This document shows, in pieces, positions 17,041 to 26,702 of a stretch of 64,000 bases of DNA (positions are counted from its first letter, which is position 1; each line of letters begins with the position of its first letter). This DNA is from Pirellulaceae bacterium. GTDB taxonomy: Bacteria; Planctomycetota; Planctomycetia; Pirellulales; Pirellulaceae. The notes below the pieces were generated by a model. The model had not been told where the DNA came from, did no database searches, and was given only the letters and a program-made list of their open reading frames with translations. The stretch spans positions 337,621-401,620 of the forward strand of contig JAHBXS010000002.1 of NCBI GenBank assembly GCA_019636375.1, read 5' to 3'. A program made the translations under genes and the position numbers.

Positions 17041-18255
17041 GTGCAAAAACAACTTCCGCTGATCTTATGGACCGCCGTCATGATCGGCCTCGTTTGGCTC
17101 GTCTGGCAACGACTCCAACCACCTGTCCTGCCGAAGAGTAGCGGCGTCGTCTTGGTGGATATCCCCTGGGAACAACTCCCCGACGTTCCGCGATTCCGGT
17201 TGCTCAACCAAGCTGGAGAAGAATTCGACTCGAACAAACTGTCGGGGCGGGTGTATGCGGTCAGTTTTTTCTTCGTGAATTGCCCCACGATCTGCCGTGA
17301 CCTCAACCGCGAACTGGCTCGTCTCAACGAACGGACCAAGAACTTGGACCTTCAATTTTTAACCGTCTCCGTCGACCCCGAAAACGATACTCCCGATGTC
17401 TTGCAAAAATACGCCCAAGACATGGGCGCAACGGTTGGACGCTGGGACTATTTAACTGGCCCGATGCACCGCATCAAGGAACTGGGAGAGCACGTCTTTC
17501 AAGTGGTCATCGACAAGGCGACTCACACCGACAACATTTTGTTGATCGATAAATGGGGTCGTTATCGCGATCGGTTCAAGTGGGATGATCCCGACGAGAT
17601 GAAGCGATTTGTAGAGGTCGCCTCCGCACTTACAAAAGAAACCGCTCCGCCACTCGGCCAGACAATCACCACGCGGAATGCTCTCCCTTTGAACGCCGGC
17701 AAGAACTGGCAAATCTTACCCTGGTTGCGGGAGTTTGTGCTAACAGATCAACAAGGTCGCGAACTATACTCCCGCGATTTGGCAGGCGACGTGTGGATCG
17801 GCAGTTTCTTTTTTAGTCGATGTCCTGACGTTTGCCCCGAGCAAAACAAGTTCCTTGTCGACTTTCGCAAGAGCCTTGGTGAAACCCCACTACGCCTCAT
17901 CAGTATTTCCTCGGATCCCCAATACGATTCACCAGAAGTCCTCGCCGAGTACGCGCGGATGTGGGGAGTTAAAGACGATTCATGGTTGTTTCTTACGGGC
18001 GAACTACCACTGATTAAAAGAATCGGTTCCGAATTTTTTGGGGCCGCTGCCGACGGCGATCACCACAGCACCGAACTGTTCGTGGTCGATCGCTGGGGTC
18101 GAGTTCGCGGTCGCTTCCATTGGAACAAGACCGATGAGGTCGAACAGATGCGGCAACTGATCCAGGAACTCGTCACCGAAAAAACGCCGATCCCCTTCGA
18201 GCGGATCATTAATCCCTCTCGGCGGATTCCTGTACTGGACCCAGACGAAGAATAA
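17041..18255 (+). CDS. Tandem SCO1/SenC-domain protein (cytochrome oxidase copper assembly)
   Basis: A 404-residue membrane-anchored protein with two complete SCO thioredoxin-fold domains. An N-terminal anchor (residues 6-22) places them outside the cytoplasm. Domain 1 has CPTIC (Cys81, Cys85) and His162; domain 2 has CPDVC (Cys261, Cys265) and His341 or His342. Each set is the copper-binding Cys-x3-Cys plus His of SCO proteins that load the CuA site of oxidase subunit II. Most SCO proteins have one domain of about 200 residues, so this is an internal duplication or fusion. Start is GTG. DUF420 follows 21 bases downstream. Confidence 0.9.
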   Translation: MQKQLPLILWTAVMIGLVWLVWQRLQPPVLPKSSGVVLVDIPWEQLPDVPRFRLLNQAGEEFDSNKLSGRVYAVSFFFVNCPTICRDLNRELARLNERTKNLDLQFLTVSVDPENDTPDVLQKYAQDMGATVGRWDYLTGPMHRIKELGEHVFQVVIDKATHTDNILLIDKWGRYRDRFKWDDPDEMKRFVEVASALTKETAPPLGQTITTRNALPLNAGKNWQILPWLREFVLTDQQGRELYSRDLAGDVWIGSFFFSRCPDVCPEQNKFLVDFRKSLGETPLRLISISSDPQYDSPEVLAEYARMWGVKDDSWLFLTGELPLIKRIGSEFFGAAADGDHHSTELFVVDRWGRVRGRFHWNKTDEVEQMRQLIQELVTEKTPIPFERIINPSRRIPVLDPDEE

Positions 18256-18276
18256 AACGGACACCGAGCGAAACCC

Positions 18277-18711
18277 ATGGCACTGACTGAAATCCTACCG
18301 CATGTCAACGCGGGCTTAAATCTCCTGGCGACGGTCTTGCTCGTCTTGGGTTACATGATGATCAAACAGAAACAAGAACAAGTCCACAAGCGGATCATGC
18401 TCAGTTGCTTCGCGGTGTCGTGCATTTTTTTGGTCAGCTATTTGACCAACTACGCATTGCAAGGAGGCAACACGCCGTTCCCCAAGGACAAATATCCCAC
18501 CGCCGCGATGTTTTACTATCCGTTTTTGATCGCTCACGTCACTCTCGCGGCCGTGGTGCCGGTGTTAGCCCTGGTGACGATCGTGCTTGGGCTTAAGGAC
18601 CGACGGGTGCGGCATCGCCGTTGGGCCCGCTGGACCTTCCCAATCTGGCTTTACGTCTCCATCTCCGGCGTGATTGTGTACCTGATGATCCGTTGGATTT
18701 TCTTGCCGTAG
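18277..18711 (+). CDS. DUF420 membrane protein (CtaM-like)
   Basis: A 144-residue protein with four membrane segments and the DUF420 pattern: an N-terminal NAGLNLLATVLLVLGY helix, KRIMLSCFAVSCIFLVSY, the conserved FYYPFLIAHVTLA and a basic RRVRHRRWARWTFPIWLYVSISGVIVY end. CtaM of Staphylococcus, in the same family, is needed for aa3-type oxidase maturation. The position right after ctaB and the double SCO gene supports the same role. Confidence 0.85.
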   Translation: MALTEILPHVNAGLNLLATVLLVLGYMMIKQKQEQVHKRIMLSCFAVSCIFLVSYLTNYALQGGNTPFPKDKYPTAAMFYYPFLIAHVTLAAVVPVLALVTIVLGLKDRRVRHRRWARWTFPIWLYVSISGVIVYLMIRWIFLP

Positions 18712-18849
18712 TTGGCCTGCAAAATCGATCCAATCTCAGCCGATTCTGCCGGTTTTTCGCCGCCACAATAAGCGTCAACGTTACGACCGGTAGCGTTGGG
18801 GATTTCCGTTCCGACAATTGACGATGAATTGACAGCACTTCGTCAACCT

Positions 18850-19836
18850 ATGTTGTTATTCAATGCGGCAGCCACCAGCTTTATGAATCGTCCTCCGCGC
18901 AAAACGAAACTGCAACAATTCTCCGGCAAACCCGAAGCGGCCCCGGTACGAACCGGCGAGTACTTCGAGTCCTTCACGAACTACCTCCGCAGCGAATGCC
19001 ATCTCTCTGAAAACACGGTCGGAGCCTACACTCGCGACATGCGACGATTCGCCGAATGGTTGGGGACGCGCAACCTAAAAACCCTCACGATCCGCGACTA
19101 CTCAGACTATGTGAATAGCTTGCGGGGTCATGAGCTTGCCCCGACTTCGATTGCCCGCCATATCGTGGCCTTGAAAATGTTTTTGCGGTACCTGCAACTG
19201 GAAGGGGTGATTGTCGAAAGCCCCGCCGAACTGCTGGGAAGCCAAAAACTGTGGGAGCGCGTCCCCGAAGTCCTCTCGCCTTCGGCGGTCGATAATTTTC
19301 TACAGGCCCCTCGACGCGGCGAGTTACTGTACCTTCGCGATCGCGCGCTCTTGGAGATGCTGTACGCGACCGGTTGCCGAGCGAGCGAGATTTCGAACCT
19401 CCGCGTCCGCGACGTGCATCTCAAGGACCGCTACTGCAAGTGCCACGGCAAGGGGAACAAACAACGCTTGGTCCCGCTCGGTGACGCCGCGATCACTGCG
19501 GTCGAGGAATATTTGAAACAACTTCGTCCACAACTCACTCGCTCAGGGTCGGACGAAATCGATTGGCTGTTCCTATCGAGATCGGGGCGACGATTGCGTC
19601 GCGAAGCGATTTGGGAACTGGTCAAAAAATACGCCTTAATGGCCGACGTTTCTCCCGACATCAGCCCCCATACGCTGCGCCATAGCTTCGCCACCCATTT
19701 GCTGGCTGGCGGTGCCGATTTGCGACAAGTCCAAGAACTCCTCGGCCACAGCAGCATCGCCACGACTCAAATCTACACCCACGTCGACCAATCCCGCCTC
19801 AAAAAAGTCCACTCGCAGTATCATCCGAGAGCTTAA
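18850..19836 (+). CDS. xerD: Tyrosine recombinase XerC/XerD family
   Basis: A site-specific recombinase likely to resolve chromosome dimers at dif. An N-terminal SAM-like core-binding domain (FTNYLRSECHLSENTVGAYTRDM) precedes the catalytic domain. Numbered from the ATG at 18850, the catalytic set is Arg177 (GCRASE), Lys in CHGKGNKQR, His274 and Arg277 (HTLRHSFATHLL), His300 (GHSSIATTQ) and Tyr309 (IYTHV). A TTG at 18796 and an ATG at 18883 are alternative starts. Length and lack of a nearby attachment site or cargo favour a housekeeping Xer over an integrase. XerC versus XerD cannot be settled from the sequence alone. Confidence 0.9.
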   Translation: MLLFNAAATSFMNRPPRKTKLQQFSGKPEAAPVRTGEYFESFTNYLRSECHLSENTVGAYTRDMRRFAEWLGTRNLKTLTIRDYSDYVNSLRGHELAPTSIARHIVALKMFLRYLQLEGVIVESPAELLGSQKLWERVPEVLSPSAVDNFLQAPRRGELLYLRDRALLEMLYATGCRASEISNLRVRDVHLKDRYCKCHGKGNKQRLVPLGDAAITAVEEYLKQLRPQLTRSGSDEIDWLFLSRSGRRLRREAIWELVKKYALMADVSPDISPHTLRHSFATHLLAGGADLRQVQELLGHSSIATTQIYTHVDQSRLKKVHSQYHPRA

Positions 19837-19896
19837 GAAAGCAACATCACTCGTATTCTGAATAGTTCTGCCAGCCCATTCGGTTCATCGCTGCTT

Positions 19897-20853
19897 TTAA
19901 GCAAACGGATCAACTTCCGGTTCTTCCTCTCCAGTGGTATCAGATTCCAGTCGCGTAATCGGCTGAACGCCAAGCCGAAAACCAAACCATTCCAAGAACC
20001 AAATTGTCAACATTGCCATCGGTGGATAGCCTATCGCTAACATTCTTTGAAATTGGACTTCGCCTGAAGTCAACCTTAATGGTTCTTCAATGTTGAACAA
20101 AATGGCAAAGTTGACAAACATCAATACGAGTCCTGTCGAAATGCAAACGCTCCATCCGAAGCGAGGGCGAATCACGAGCAACAGAATTCCTCCCGAAAAC
20201 CAAAGCAGGGCGAGAATGAAAGGGACACCAGATTCCCAATTGAATTCACTCTTCGCGGAAAAGGGCTGGAGCCAATCAAGGATTGATGGCAATGTCAAAA
20301 TAATACCGGCGATCATCGTCAATCCCAATGCGTCCAAGATCGGAAAATTACGACCCTGACGAGGTCGATTCTCGAAAATCAAGCCAAACAAATTGGTCGC
20401 AAAAAAGAAGACAAGTGTCTGAACCAACAAACATGTCGCATAAACCATGATGTTATTGTGAACCTGCCACAACTCAAAACCTGGTAAATAAATGATTGCG
20501 TACAGCCCGAAACAAAATAAAACAAGCAACTGTCGCCAACGCGAATCATGCCAATAAATAAAAACGAGACTAAAAACAATAAGCTTCGCGGCTGATTCGA
20601 GCAGAGCTTTGTGATCCAAGATTGGCCACAGAAAATGGTATCGAATGATGTTCACCCAGAAAATTTCTGGGAGATGTGCTGATAAGGTATGCCACTGATA
20701 CCATGGAGAATAGGAGGATGTGTACTCCGTAGTCGCTAGGCCTGCCAACAAACAAATGAGCAGCAACCACAGCACCCGAGTCGGCCGAATGGTTGCTGCT
20801 TCGGCAGGAGAGGTTTTATCAACATCCTTAGCAGCGTCTTTTTTGCCTGCCAT
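19897..20853 (-). CDS. Multi-pass membrane protein of unknown function
   Basis: A 318-residue protein with about eight predicted membrane segments after a charged cytoplasmic N-terminus (KKDAAKDVDKTSP) and a final acidic tail (TTGEEEPEVDPFA). The ATG follows AGGAGCAG, a strong ribosome binding site. I do not recognise the family. No catalytic or binding motif stands out. It is divergent from the RNA methyltransferase gene, with 61 bases between. Confidence 0.75.
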   Translation of the reverse strand: MAGKKDAAKDVDKTSPAEAATIRPTRVLWLLLICLLAGLATTEYTSSYSPWYQWHTLSAHLPEIFWVNIIRYHFLWPILDHKALLESAAKLIVFSLVFIYWHDSRWRQLLVLFCFGLYAIIYLPGFELWQVHNNIMVYATCLLVQTLVFFFATNLFGLIFENRPRQGRNFPILDALGLTMIAGIILTLPSILDWLQPFSAKSEFNWESGVPFILALLWFSGGILLLVIRPRFGWSVCISTGLVLMFVNFAILFNIEEPLRLTSGEVQFQRMLAIGYPPMAMLTIWFLEWFGFRLGVQPITRLESDTTGEEEPEVDPFA

Positions 20854-20902
20854 CGCCTGCTCCTAGTGACCTCGGCCTTCCCCTGAACTCCAGACCATCG
20901 AT

Positions 20903-20908
20903 TATAAT
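20903..20908 (+). promoter_or_regulatory. Consensus -10 box six bases before an ATG
   Basis: TATAAT, six bases, then ATG at 20915. No ribosome binding site fits in between, so a leaderless message is predicted. The -35 region is poor. Confidence 0.4.
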
Positions 20909-20914
20909 CTTCGC

Positions 20915-22087
20915 ATGGATTTCGAAACAGAAGCTAAAATTTTTGTGACTTGCCATCAAGGACTCGCCCCGTGGTTGGAGGGGGAAGTCACGGAACTGGG
21001 GTATTCCGTCCGGCACTCGACTCCCAGTGGAGTTGCGCTGCGGGGGAGTTTGGGCGATTGCATTCGCCTGAATCTGAATCTGCGATGTGCCAGCCAAGTC
21101 CTGTTTTCGTTAGGGGAGTTCCGCTGCACCGGCCCCGACCAGCTTTACCGCTCCGCCCGCGCGATCCCTTGGGAAACGATCCTCCCCACCAACGGTTATT
21201 TTTCCGTGACCAGTTCCGTGATTCATCCGACCATCCGCTCGACGATGTTCGCCAATGTGCGGGTCAAAGATGCCGTTGTGGATCGTTTGCGAAAAAACGA
21301 CGGCAGCCGACCCGATTGCGGTGCAGAGCTATCGGGAGCAGTCGTGCATTTATATTGGCGTGGGTCATCGGCGGAATTGTTCCTCGACACAAGTGGTCCG
21401 ACGTTGGCCAAACACGGCTATCGCAAGCATCCGGGGGCTGCTCCGATGATGGAAAGTCTCGCGGCGGGGACGCTGCTGGCGACGCGATGGGATCGACGAG
21501 TTCCCTTTATCAACCCGATGTGCGGGTCGGGAACCTTGGCCATCGAGGCGGCTTTGCTGGCCAGTAACCGCAGACCCGGTTTAATTCGCCACAAGTTTGC
21601 CTTTCAACATCTTATCGGTGACTGGAAACAACACTACACCCGCGAAATGGAATTGCTACAGAATCAGCTCATCACGTCGTCACTCCCCAGGATCATCGCG
21701 AGCGATATAAACCCGGCGGGGGTCGAGATCGCTCGCGAAAATGCTGCGGCGGCCGGTGTTGCCGATATGATCGAGTTTTCGGTTTGCGACTTTCGCGAAA
21801 CCCCGATGCCGACGGGTGAACCGTTGGTTGTCTTTCTCAACCCCGAATATGGCGAGCGGCTCGGGGATGCCGATGAATTGGCGGCGACTTATACGGCCAT
21901 TGGAGATTTTTTCAAACGCAATTGTCAAAACGGCTGGGGCTATGTGTTCACCGGCAACAAGGACTTGGCAAAAAAGATCGGGCTCCGCACCAAACGCCGG
22001 CTAGAGTTCCACACAGCCAGCCTCGAATGCCGCTTGCTGGAGTTCGAGCTGTACAGCGGCTCCCGAAAAAACACTGTTGCCGACTGA
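20915..22087 (+). CDS. THUMP-domain class I RNA methyltransferase (RlmL N-terminal-domain/YpsC type)
   Basis: A 390-residue SAM-dependent methyltransferase, probably for guanine N2 in 23S rRNA like RlmL. Start FVTCHQGLAPWLEGEV is the family opening; a THUMP region (residues 45-165) and SGPTLAKHGYRKHPGAAPMMESLAAGTLL lead to the Rossmann domain with NPMCGSGTLAIEAALLA and ASDINPAGVEIARENA. Motif IV is NPEYGERLG (309-317); most relatives have NPPYGERL, so the second Pro is replaced by Glu311. That change sits at the target-base pocket. ATG start, with a -10 box only six bases upstream. Confidence 0.87.
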   Translation: MDFETEAKIFVTCHQGLAPWLEGEVTELGYSVRHSTPSGVALRGSLGDCIRLNLNLRCASQVLFSLGEFRCTGPDQLYRSARAIPWETILPTNGYFSVTSSVIHPTIRSTMFANVRVKDAVVDRLRKNDGSRPDCGAELSGAVVHLYWRGSSAELFLDTSGPTLAKHGYRKHPGAAPMMESLAAGTLLATRWDRRVPFINPMCGSGTLAIEAALLASNRRPGLIRHKFAFQHLIGDWKQHYTREMELLQNQLITSSLPRIIASDINPAGVEIARENAAAAGVADMIEFSVCDFRETPMPTGEPLVVFLNPEYGERLGDADELAATYTAIGDFFKRNCQNGWGYVFTGNKDLAKKIGLRTKRRLEFHTASLECRLLEFELYSGSRKNTVAD

Positions 22088-22154
22088 CTAGTCGCTGCAG
22101 AAACGAGGGCAAGCCTCCCGTCCCCCTTAACCTACCGCCGCTCGATTCGGTATC

Positions 22155-23639
22155 ATGGAACGCATGACCGAAAAAGCCACCATTATGAATCGTCAAGCCC
22201 AAGTTCTCGTTGTGGACAACGATCGAGACTTGGCCCAAGTCTTTGCCGAGAGCCTCGAACGCGCGGGGTTCCGCACCACCGTCGCCATCAGCGGCAGCGA
22301 AGGGATTCGCCAAATCAGCCAAAACTCCTTCGATGTCGTCGTCACCGATTTGATGATGAATGACGTGGACGGGATGGCTGTTTTGAAAAAGGCCAAAGAG
22401 TCCTTGCCCAACGTCGAAGTCATCATGATCACGGGACATGGAAACGTGCCGATCGCGGTCGAGGCCATGCAGCAGGGTGCATTTCATTTTTTGGAAAAAC
22501 CGGTGACCCCCAAAGTGTTACAAGCGACGGCCTTTCGAGCGGCCCAAGCCGTCGAACTGCGCGCTCAAAACGCCTACTTCGAAGATCGCCTTGACGAACG
22601 TTACGGATTCGACAATCTGATCTACGCGAGCCCCAGTATGCATGCCGTCGTCGAACGCTTGAAGCGAATCGCACCAACCGATGCGGGGGTTTTGATCACC
22701 GGCGAAACGGGCTCTGGCAAAGACGTCATCGCTCAAGCGATCCACCAAAATAGCCCTCGCAAGAAAAAACCCTTCGTGGCCATCAACACCGCAGCCGTCA
22801 CCGAGCACCTGGTCGAAAGCGAATTATTCGGGCACGTCAAAGGGGCCTTTACCGATGCGATCTCGGACCGCCAAGGCAAATTCGAGTACGCCGACGGGGG
22901 GACTCTTTTCTTGGACGAGATTGGCGACATGCCGATGTCCACGCAAATTAAACTCCTCCGCGTGCTCGAAGATCGCCAGATCGTCCGCATCGGCGACAAC
23001 AAACCGATCAACGTCAACGTGCGGGTCTTGGCAGCCACCAACAAAAACCTCGAACAAGAAATCGCCGCCGGGCGGTTTCGTAGCGATTTGTACTTCCGCC
23101 TCAAAATCGTGACGGTCCATCTCGACCCACTCTCGAAACGCCGCGAAGACATCCTGCCACTGGCGGATCATTTTTGCAAAATGGCGGCCAAGAAAAACAA
23201 CAAGGAAATCTACGGCTTTGCTCCCGAACTTCGCCGCTGGCTCCTCGAATATCACTGGCGGGGGAACGTGCGGCAACTGAAAAACGTCGTCGAAAGTCTC
23301 GTGGTGATGAACCTAGACGGGACGCTGGGCCTGGACGACTTGTCCCCTGACCTGCTCGACGAACTTCCGCTGGAAAGCCTGGGGCTGAGCAAGCCAGAGC
23401 GGATCACGACCACGCCCCCTTCGTCCGTCCCCGCTAGCAATGACAACGGTGACGATGCAGCGGCCGATTCGTCAAATCCGCTGCTTGGAAAAAGTTTCAA
23501 AGAAATCGAGCGCTGGGCCATCGAAAATACGTTAAAATTAACGAACAACCGTCGAGAAGAAACGGCCCGAATTCTCGGAATCAGCGAACGGAATCTGTAC
23601 CGCAAGCTGAAGGAGTACCAACTGCGCGATGCCGACTAA
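22155..23639 (+). CDS. NtrC-family sigma-54-dependent response regulator
   Basis: A 494-residue activator. Receiver domain at about 10-130 with phospho-acceptor Asp65 (VVTDLMMND); AAA+ domain with Walker A GETGSGKD (183-190), the sigma-54 contact loop GAFTDA (230-235) and Walker B GGTLFLDEIGDM; C-terminal Fis-type helix-turn-helix NRREETARILGISERNLYRKL. The contact loop has Asp where the canonical GAFTGA has Gly. ATG at 22155 is used; ATGs at 22164 and 22185 are possible. No cognate kinase is adjacent. The 3' end overlaps mutL by 11 bases. Confidence 0.93.
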   Translation: MERMTEKATIMNRQAQVLVVDNDRDLAQVFAESLERAGFRTTVAISGSEGIRQISQNSFDVVVTDLMMNDVDGMAVLKKAKESLPNVEVIMITGHGNVPIAVEAMQQGAFHFLEKPVTPKVLQATAFRAAQAVELRAQNAYFEDRLDERYGFDNLIYASPSMHAVVERLKRIAPTDAGVLITGETGSGKDVIAQAIHQNSPRKKKPFVAINTAAVTEHLVESELFGHVKGAFTDAISDRQGKFEYADGGTLFLDEIGDMPMSTQIKLLRVLEDRQIVRIGDNKPINVNVRVLAATNKNLEQEIAAGRFRSDLYFRLKIVTVHLDPLSKRREDILPLADHFCKMAAKKNNKEIYGFAPELRRWLLEYHWRGNVRQLKNVVESLVVMNLDGTLGLDDLSPDLLDELPLESLGLSKPERITTTPPSSVPASNDNGDDAAADSSNPLLGKSFKEIERWAIENTLKLTNNRREETARILGISERNLYRKLKEYQLRDAD

Positions 23640-25605
23640 ACCACGCCTCAATTCGCCCCGGCCCATCCGCCAACTCCCCCCCAGCGTGATCAACAAGATC
23701 GCGGCGGGCGAGGTGATCGAACGTCCGGCAAGTGTCGTCAAGGAACTCTTGGAAAACTCCATAGACGCCGGTGCGACACAAATCGAAGTCGCCGTCGAAA
23801 ACGGTGGGCTCGATTTGATCCGTATCACCGACAACGGTTGCGGTATCGAATGCGACGATCTCGTGCTGGCCGTGACCAGTCACGCGACCAGTAAAATCCA
23901 AGACGCCGAGGACTTGTTCCAAGTCGGCACGTTCGGATTTCGCGGCGAAGCTCTCGCTTCAATCGCCGAAATTAGTGAATTTACGATCCGCACCAAAACG
24001 GCGGACCAAGAAAGTGCTTACGAACTGCGAGTCACCGGCGGCAAGGCGTCCAGCGTCGAACCGATCGGGGCTCCGGTGGGCACGACGATTCTCGTCGAGA
24101 ACATTTTCTTCAACACCCCCGTGCGGCGGAAGTTTATGCGGACCGCCCAAACAGAGTTCGGACACATCAGCGAAGCGTTTGCCCGCATCGCAATGGCCAA
24201 CCCAGAATGCCATCTCACACTGCTGCACAATCGCAAAGTCCAATACCAACTCGCGCCGACTGACGATTGGTCGGTGCGAATCAACGACTTCTTTGGTCCG
24301 GAAATCGGCGAAGCCCTGATCCTGATCACGAGCAGCGAAGGCCCAATCAGTTTGCAAGGCTACGTCGTCGATCCCCGCGTCACCCGTTCGCACAATCGAA
24401 TGCAGTATTTGTTCCTCAATGGACGCTACATTCGCGACCGCTCCTTGCAACACGCATTGACGGAGGCCTATCGAGGTCTGGTGATGACCGGGCGGTTTCC
24501 GATTTGTTTTTTGCGATTGGACATGCCTTACGAAATGGTCGACGTCAATGTGCATCCGGCAAAACTCGAAGTCCGCTTCCAAGACGGCGGACGAATCTAC
24601 AGTCAGTTGCTGGGGACGTTGAGAAACAAATTTCTCACCACCGATTTGACCGCCAAGGGTGATTTAGGGCGAGGGCCGATGGATGGTACTTCGTCGACGA
24701 TGGGGCTTGTCCCTCCTCCACTCCCCTACCCCGACGCGCCCGGTCGTTCGGGGAATCCATACCAATTACAGCCTTCTGTACCGGAGACGCAAAGCCGTTT
24801 GGATTTCCCGTCCGGTCCGCAGCGCAACTGGATCGACGCACCGGCAGGAGGGGCAGCTCGCGGTGGTTCGGCGGTTGGCTCGCGCTGGGAACCACCCGGA
24901 GGCGGACAAGCTCAGGTCCCGGCTCCATCCACTGTTGAGCATTCGCAGGCACAAACAAACTTCCCTGGTGGGGAATCGTCGGTCCCTCAGCAACATTTCC
25001 CCAATCCATCACATGCGGCCCCCCCTGGTCCACACCGTCCATTGGCGATCCAGGTCCACAACACTTATTTGATCACAGAAACCGACGAAGGGCTCGTGAT
25101 CATCGATCAACACGCCTTGCACGAGCGGGTTTTGTACGAGCAACTTCGTGAACGCGTGACAGGAGGCCGAATGGAAGCCCAGCGGTTACTCGTCCCCGAG
25201 CCCGTTCGTTTGCGCCCGGCAGAGGTCGCCGCCGTACTCGAGCGTTCGGAAGCACTTGCCCAGTTGGGAATCGAAGTCGAACCGTTTGGGGGTGACACGG
25301 TGCTGGTCGTGGCCTATCCGGCGATGCTGGCCAATCACAGTCCGGCGGAGATGTTGCGGGGGATCATTGACAAGTTAATGACCGAGGGTTCGACGTTGAC
25401 CCCGCAGGACTTGATCGATGAGTTATTGCACATGATGGCCTGCAAAGCCGCGATCAAGGCAGGTGATCAGCTTTCGCGTGACGAGATTGAGGACTTGATC
25501 GCCTTCCGCGACTTTTGCCGCGACGCCCATCACTGCCCCCACGGCCGCCCCACCGCCCTCGTCTTCTCCCGCGAAGAACTCGACAAAAAATTCAAACGGA
25601 TTTAA
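23629..25605 (+). CDS. mutL: DNA mismatch repair protein MutL with endonuclease motif
   Basis: A GHKL ATPase that couples mismatch recognition by MutS to strand incision. It has 658 residues. N-terminal ATPase motifs: IAAGEVIERPASVVKELLEN, DNGCGI, TSKI and GFRGEALASIA. A Pro/Gly/Gln-rich linker spans about 340-460. The C-terminal domain keeps the endonuclease metal motif DQHALHERVLYE (Asp493 to Glu504), ACKAAIKAGD and CPHGRPTAL, so it should nick DNA itself, unlike the MutL of organisms that use MutH. The start overlaps the regulator gene by 11 bases, suggesting translational coupling. mutS is not in the window. Confidence 0.96.
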   Translation: MPTKPRLNSPRPIRQLPPSVINKIAAGEVIERPASVVKELLENSIDAGATQIEVAVENGGLDLIRITDNGCGIECDDLVLAVTSHATSKIQDAEDLFQVGTFGFRGEALASIAEISEFTIRTKTADQESAYELRVTGGKASSVEPIGAPVGTTILVENIFFNTPVRRKFMRTAQTEFGHISEAFARIAMANPECHLTLLHNRKVQYQLAPTDDWSVRINDFFGPEIGEALILITSSEGPISLQGYVVDPRVTRSHNRMQYLFLNGRYIRDRSLQHALTEAYRGLVMTGRFPICFLRLDMPYEMVDVNVHPAKLEVRFQDGGRIYSQLLGTLRNKFLTTDLTAKGDLGRGPMDGTSSTMGLVPPPLPYPDAPGRSGNPYQLQPSVPETQSRLDFPSGPQRNWIDAPAGGAARGGSAVGSRWEPPGGGQAQVPAPSTVEHSQAQTNFPGGESSVPQQHFPNPSHAAPPGPHRPLAIQVHNTYLITETDEGLVIIDQHALHERVLYEQLRERVTGGRMEAQRLLVPEPVRLRPAEVAAVLERSEALAQLGIEVEPFGGDTVLVVAYPAMLANHSPAEMLRGIIDKLMTEGSTLTPQDLIDELLHMMACKAAIKAGDQLSRDEIEDLIAFRDFCRDAHHCPHGRPTALVFSREELDKKFKRI

Positions 25606-25631
25606 AAGACGCCTTTCGATCACTCCGCCAA

Positions 25632-26702
25632 TTATTTCTTGGGCTTCAATTCCCAAGGCTCCCGGCTTTCGAATGTGAGAGGTGAAACCGTGACTTTTTT
25701 CCCACGGTAAAATTCAGCCTCTTCTCCTGTAATGTGGTCGTAGAATCTGTCGTAGTCTCGCACTTCAAAGGCCTCCTCGGTGAACAACTTCTCGTCGATT
25801 GGCTCGTTCACCTTTAAAGAGCCTTCACGCAACGTAAAAGTTCTTTTTTGAAGAGTCGAATCATCTTGGCTGTCATGGAGTTCCATCATGCTGGGTATCC
25901 ATACGCCGCCAACTGAAACGTAATCCCACTTACGAGATATGACATGACCTGAAGGATTTCCTGTAGGATCCAACACAATCGCTTCAAAGGAAATCGGAAG
26001 CCCACCCTTCTTTTCATCCAAAACGAATGAATAATGGTTCAACTTTCTTCGAACAAAAATATCAACAAGGCCCGAACCTCTCTTGCTTATCTCACAATCA
26101 TCCGTCAGCAAGCGATCCATATAATCCCAAATAGTGTAGAGACTTGCGGGCTTAAAGAACTCGTTTGGGTGGAAGTAATTTACATCGTATGGGTTAGTTC
26201 CGTCATATTGGTTAATTCCATGCCGAACGGACAATGGCTTTTTGTTCAAATAACCGTGATGTCTTTCGCCGTTTTTTACATTGAAGCTAAATTCGTAAAA
26301 GCCAACTTGATTTGCGACGAACTGCTGCTCAGTGTCAATCGGCAGCTTCCTGAGAAAAGTTCGATCTGCGTCAAAGAGCGACATTTCAAATTTCCCATGC
26401 TTTACATTCAAAAGTTTGCGAACTGAATCGAAATGAAACTCGTACTCCGACTCATAGACTGCCATCGAAACATCCCGCATGCCGCCATCTTCTGCAGCTT
26501 CATAAAAATGACCTTTAGAATACTCAGAAATTATCGAATACTGCCCTGACCATGTTTTGATCGAGTCACGGTTTTCCTTGATTTTTACACCCAAAGCGCG
26601 AATTTCGTCGGCAGTCTCCTGAGCAATGATCTGCGATGGCGCACACCAAGCAGTGACGAACAAAACGGATACGAAACGCATCATCAACATCAGCGTCTTC
26701 AT
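25632..26702 (-). CDS. Secreted protein of unknown function, lipoprotein-sorting-fold-like
   Basis: About 356 residues from the ATG at 26702, which directly precedes a signal peptide (MLMMRFVSVLFVTAWCAPSQ); a start nine codons upstream is possible. The mature protein begins with a helical coil (ETADEIRALGVKIKENRDSI) and then beta-rich repeats (WSGQYSIISEYSK, YEFHFDSVRKLLNVKHGKFE), a style seen in LolA/LppX-like folds of planctomycete secreted proteins. It resembles, in plan but not in close sequence, the genes at 56.5 and 59.1 kb; unlike them it has no C-terminal membrane anchor. It is convergent with mutL (26 bases between). Confidence 0.65.
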   Translation of the reverse strand: MKTLMLMMRFVSVLFVTAWCAPSQIIAQETADEIRALGVKIKENRDSIKTWSGQYSIISEYSKGHFYEAAEDGGMRDVSMAVYESEYEFHFDSVRKLLNVKHGKFEMSLFDADRTFLRKLPIDTEQQFVANQVGFYEFSFNVKNGERHHGYLNKKPLSVRHGINQYDGTNPYDVNYFHPNEFFKPASLYTIWDYMDRLLTDDCEISKRGSGLVDIFVRRKLNHYSFVLDEKKGGLPISFEAIVLDPTGNPSGHVISRKWDYVSVGGVWIPSMMELHDSQDDSTLQKRTFTLREGSLKVNEPIDEKLFTEEAFEVRDYDRFYDHITGEEAEFYRGKKVTVSPLTFESREPWELKPKK

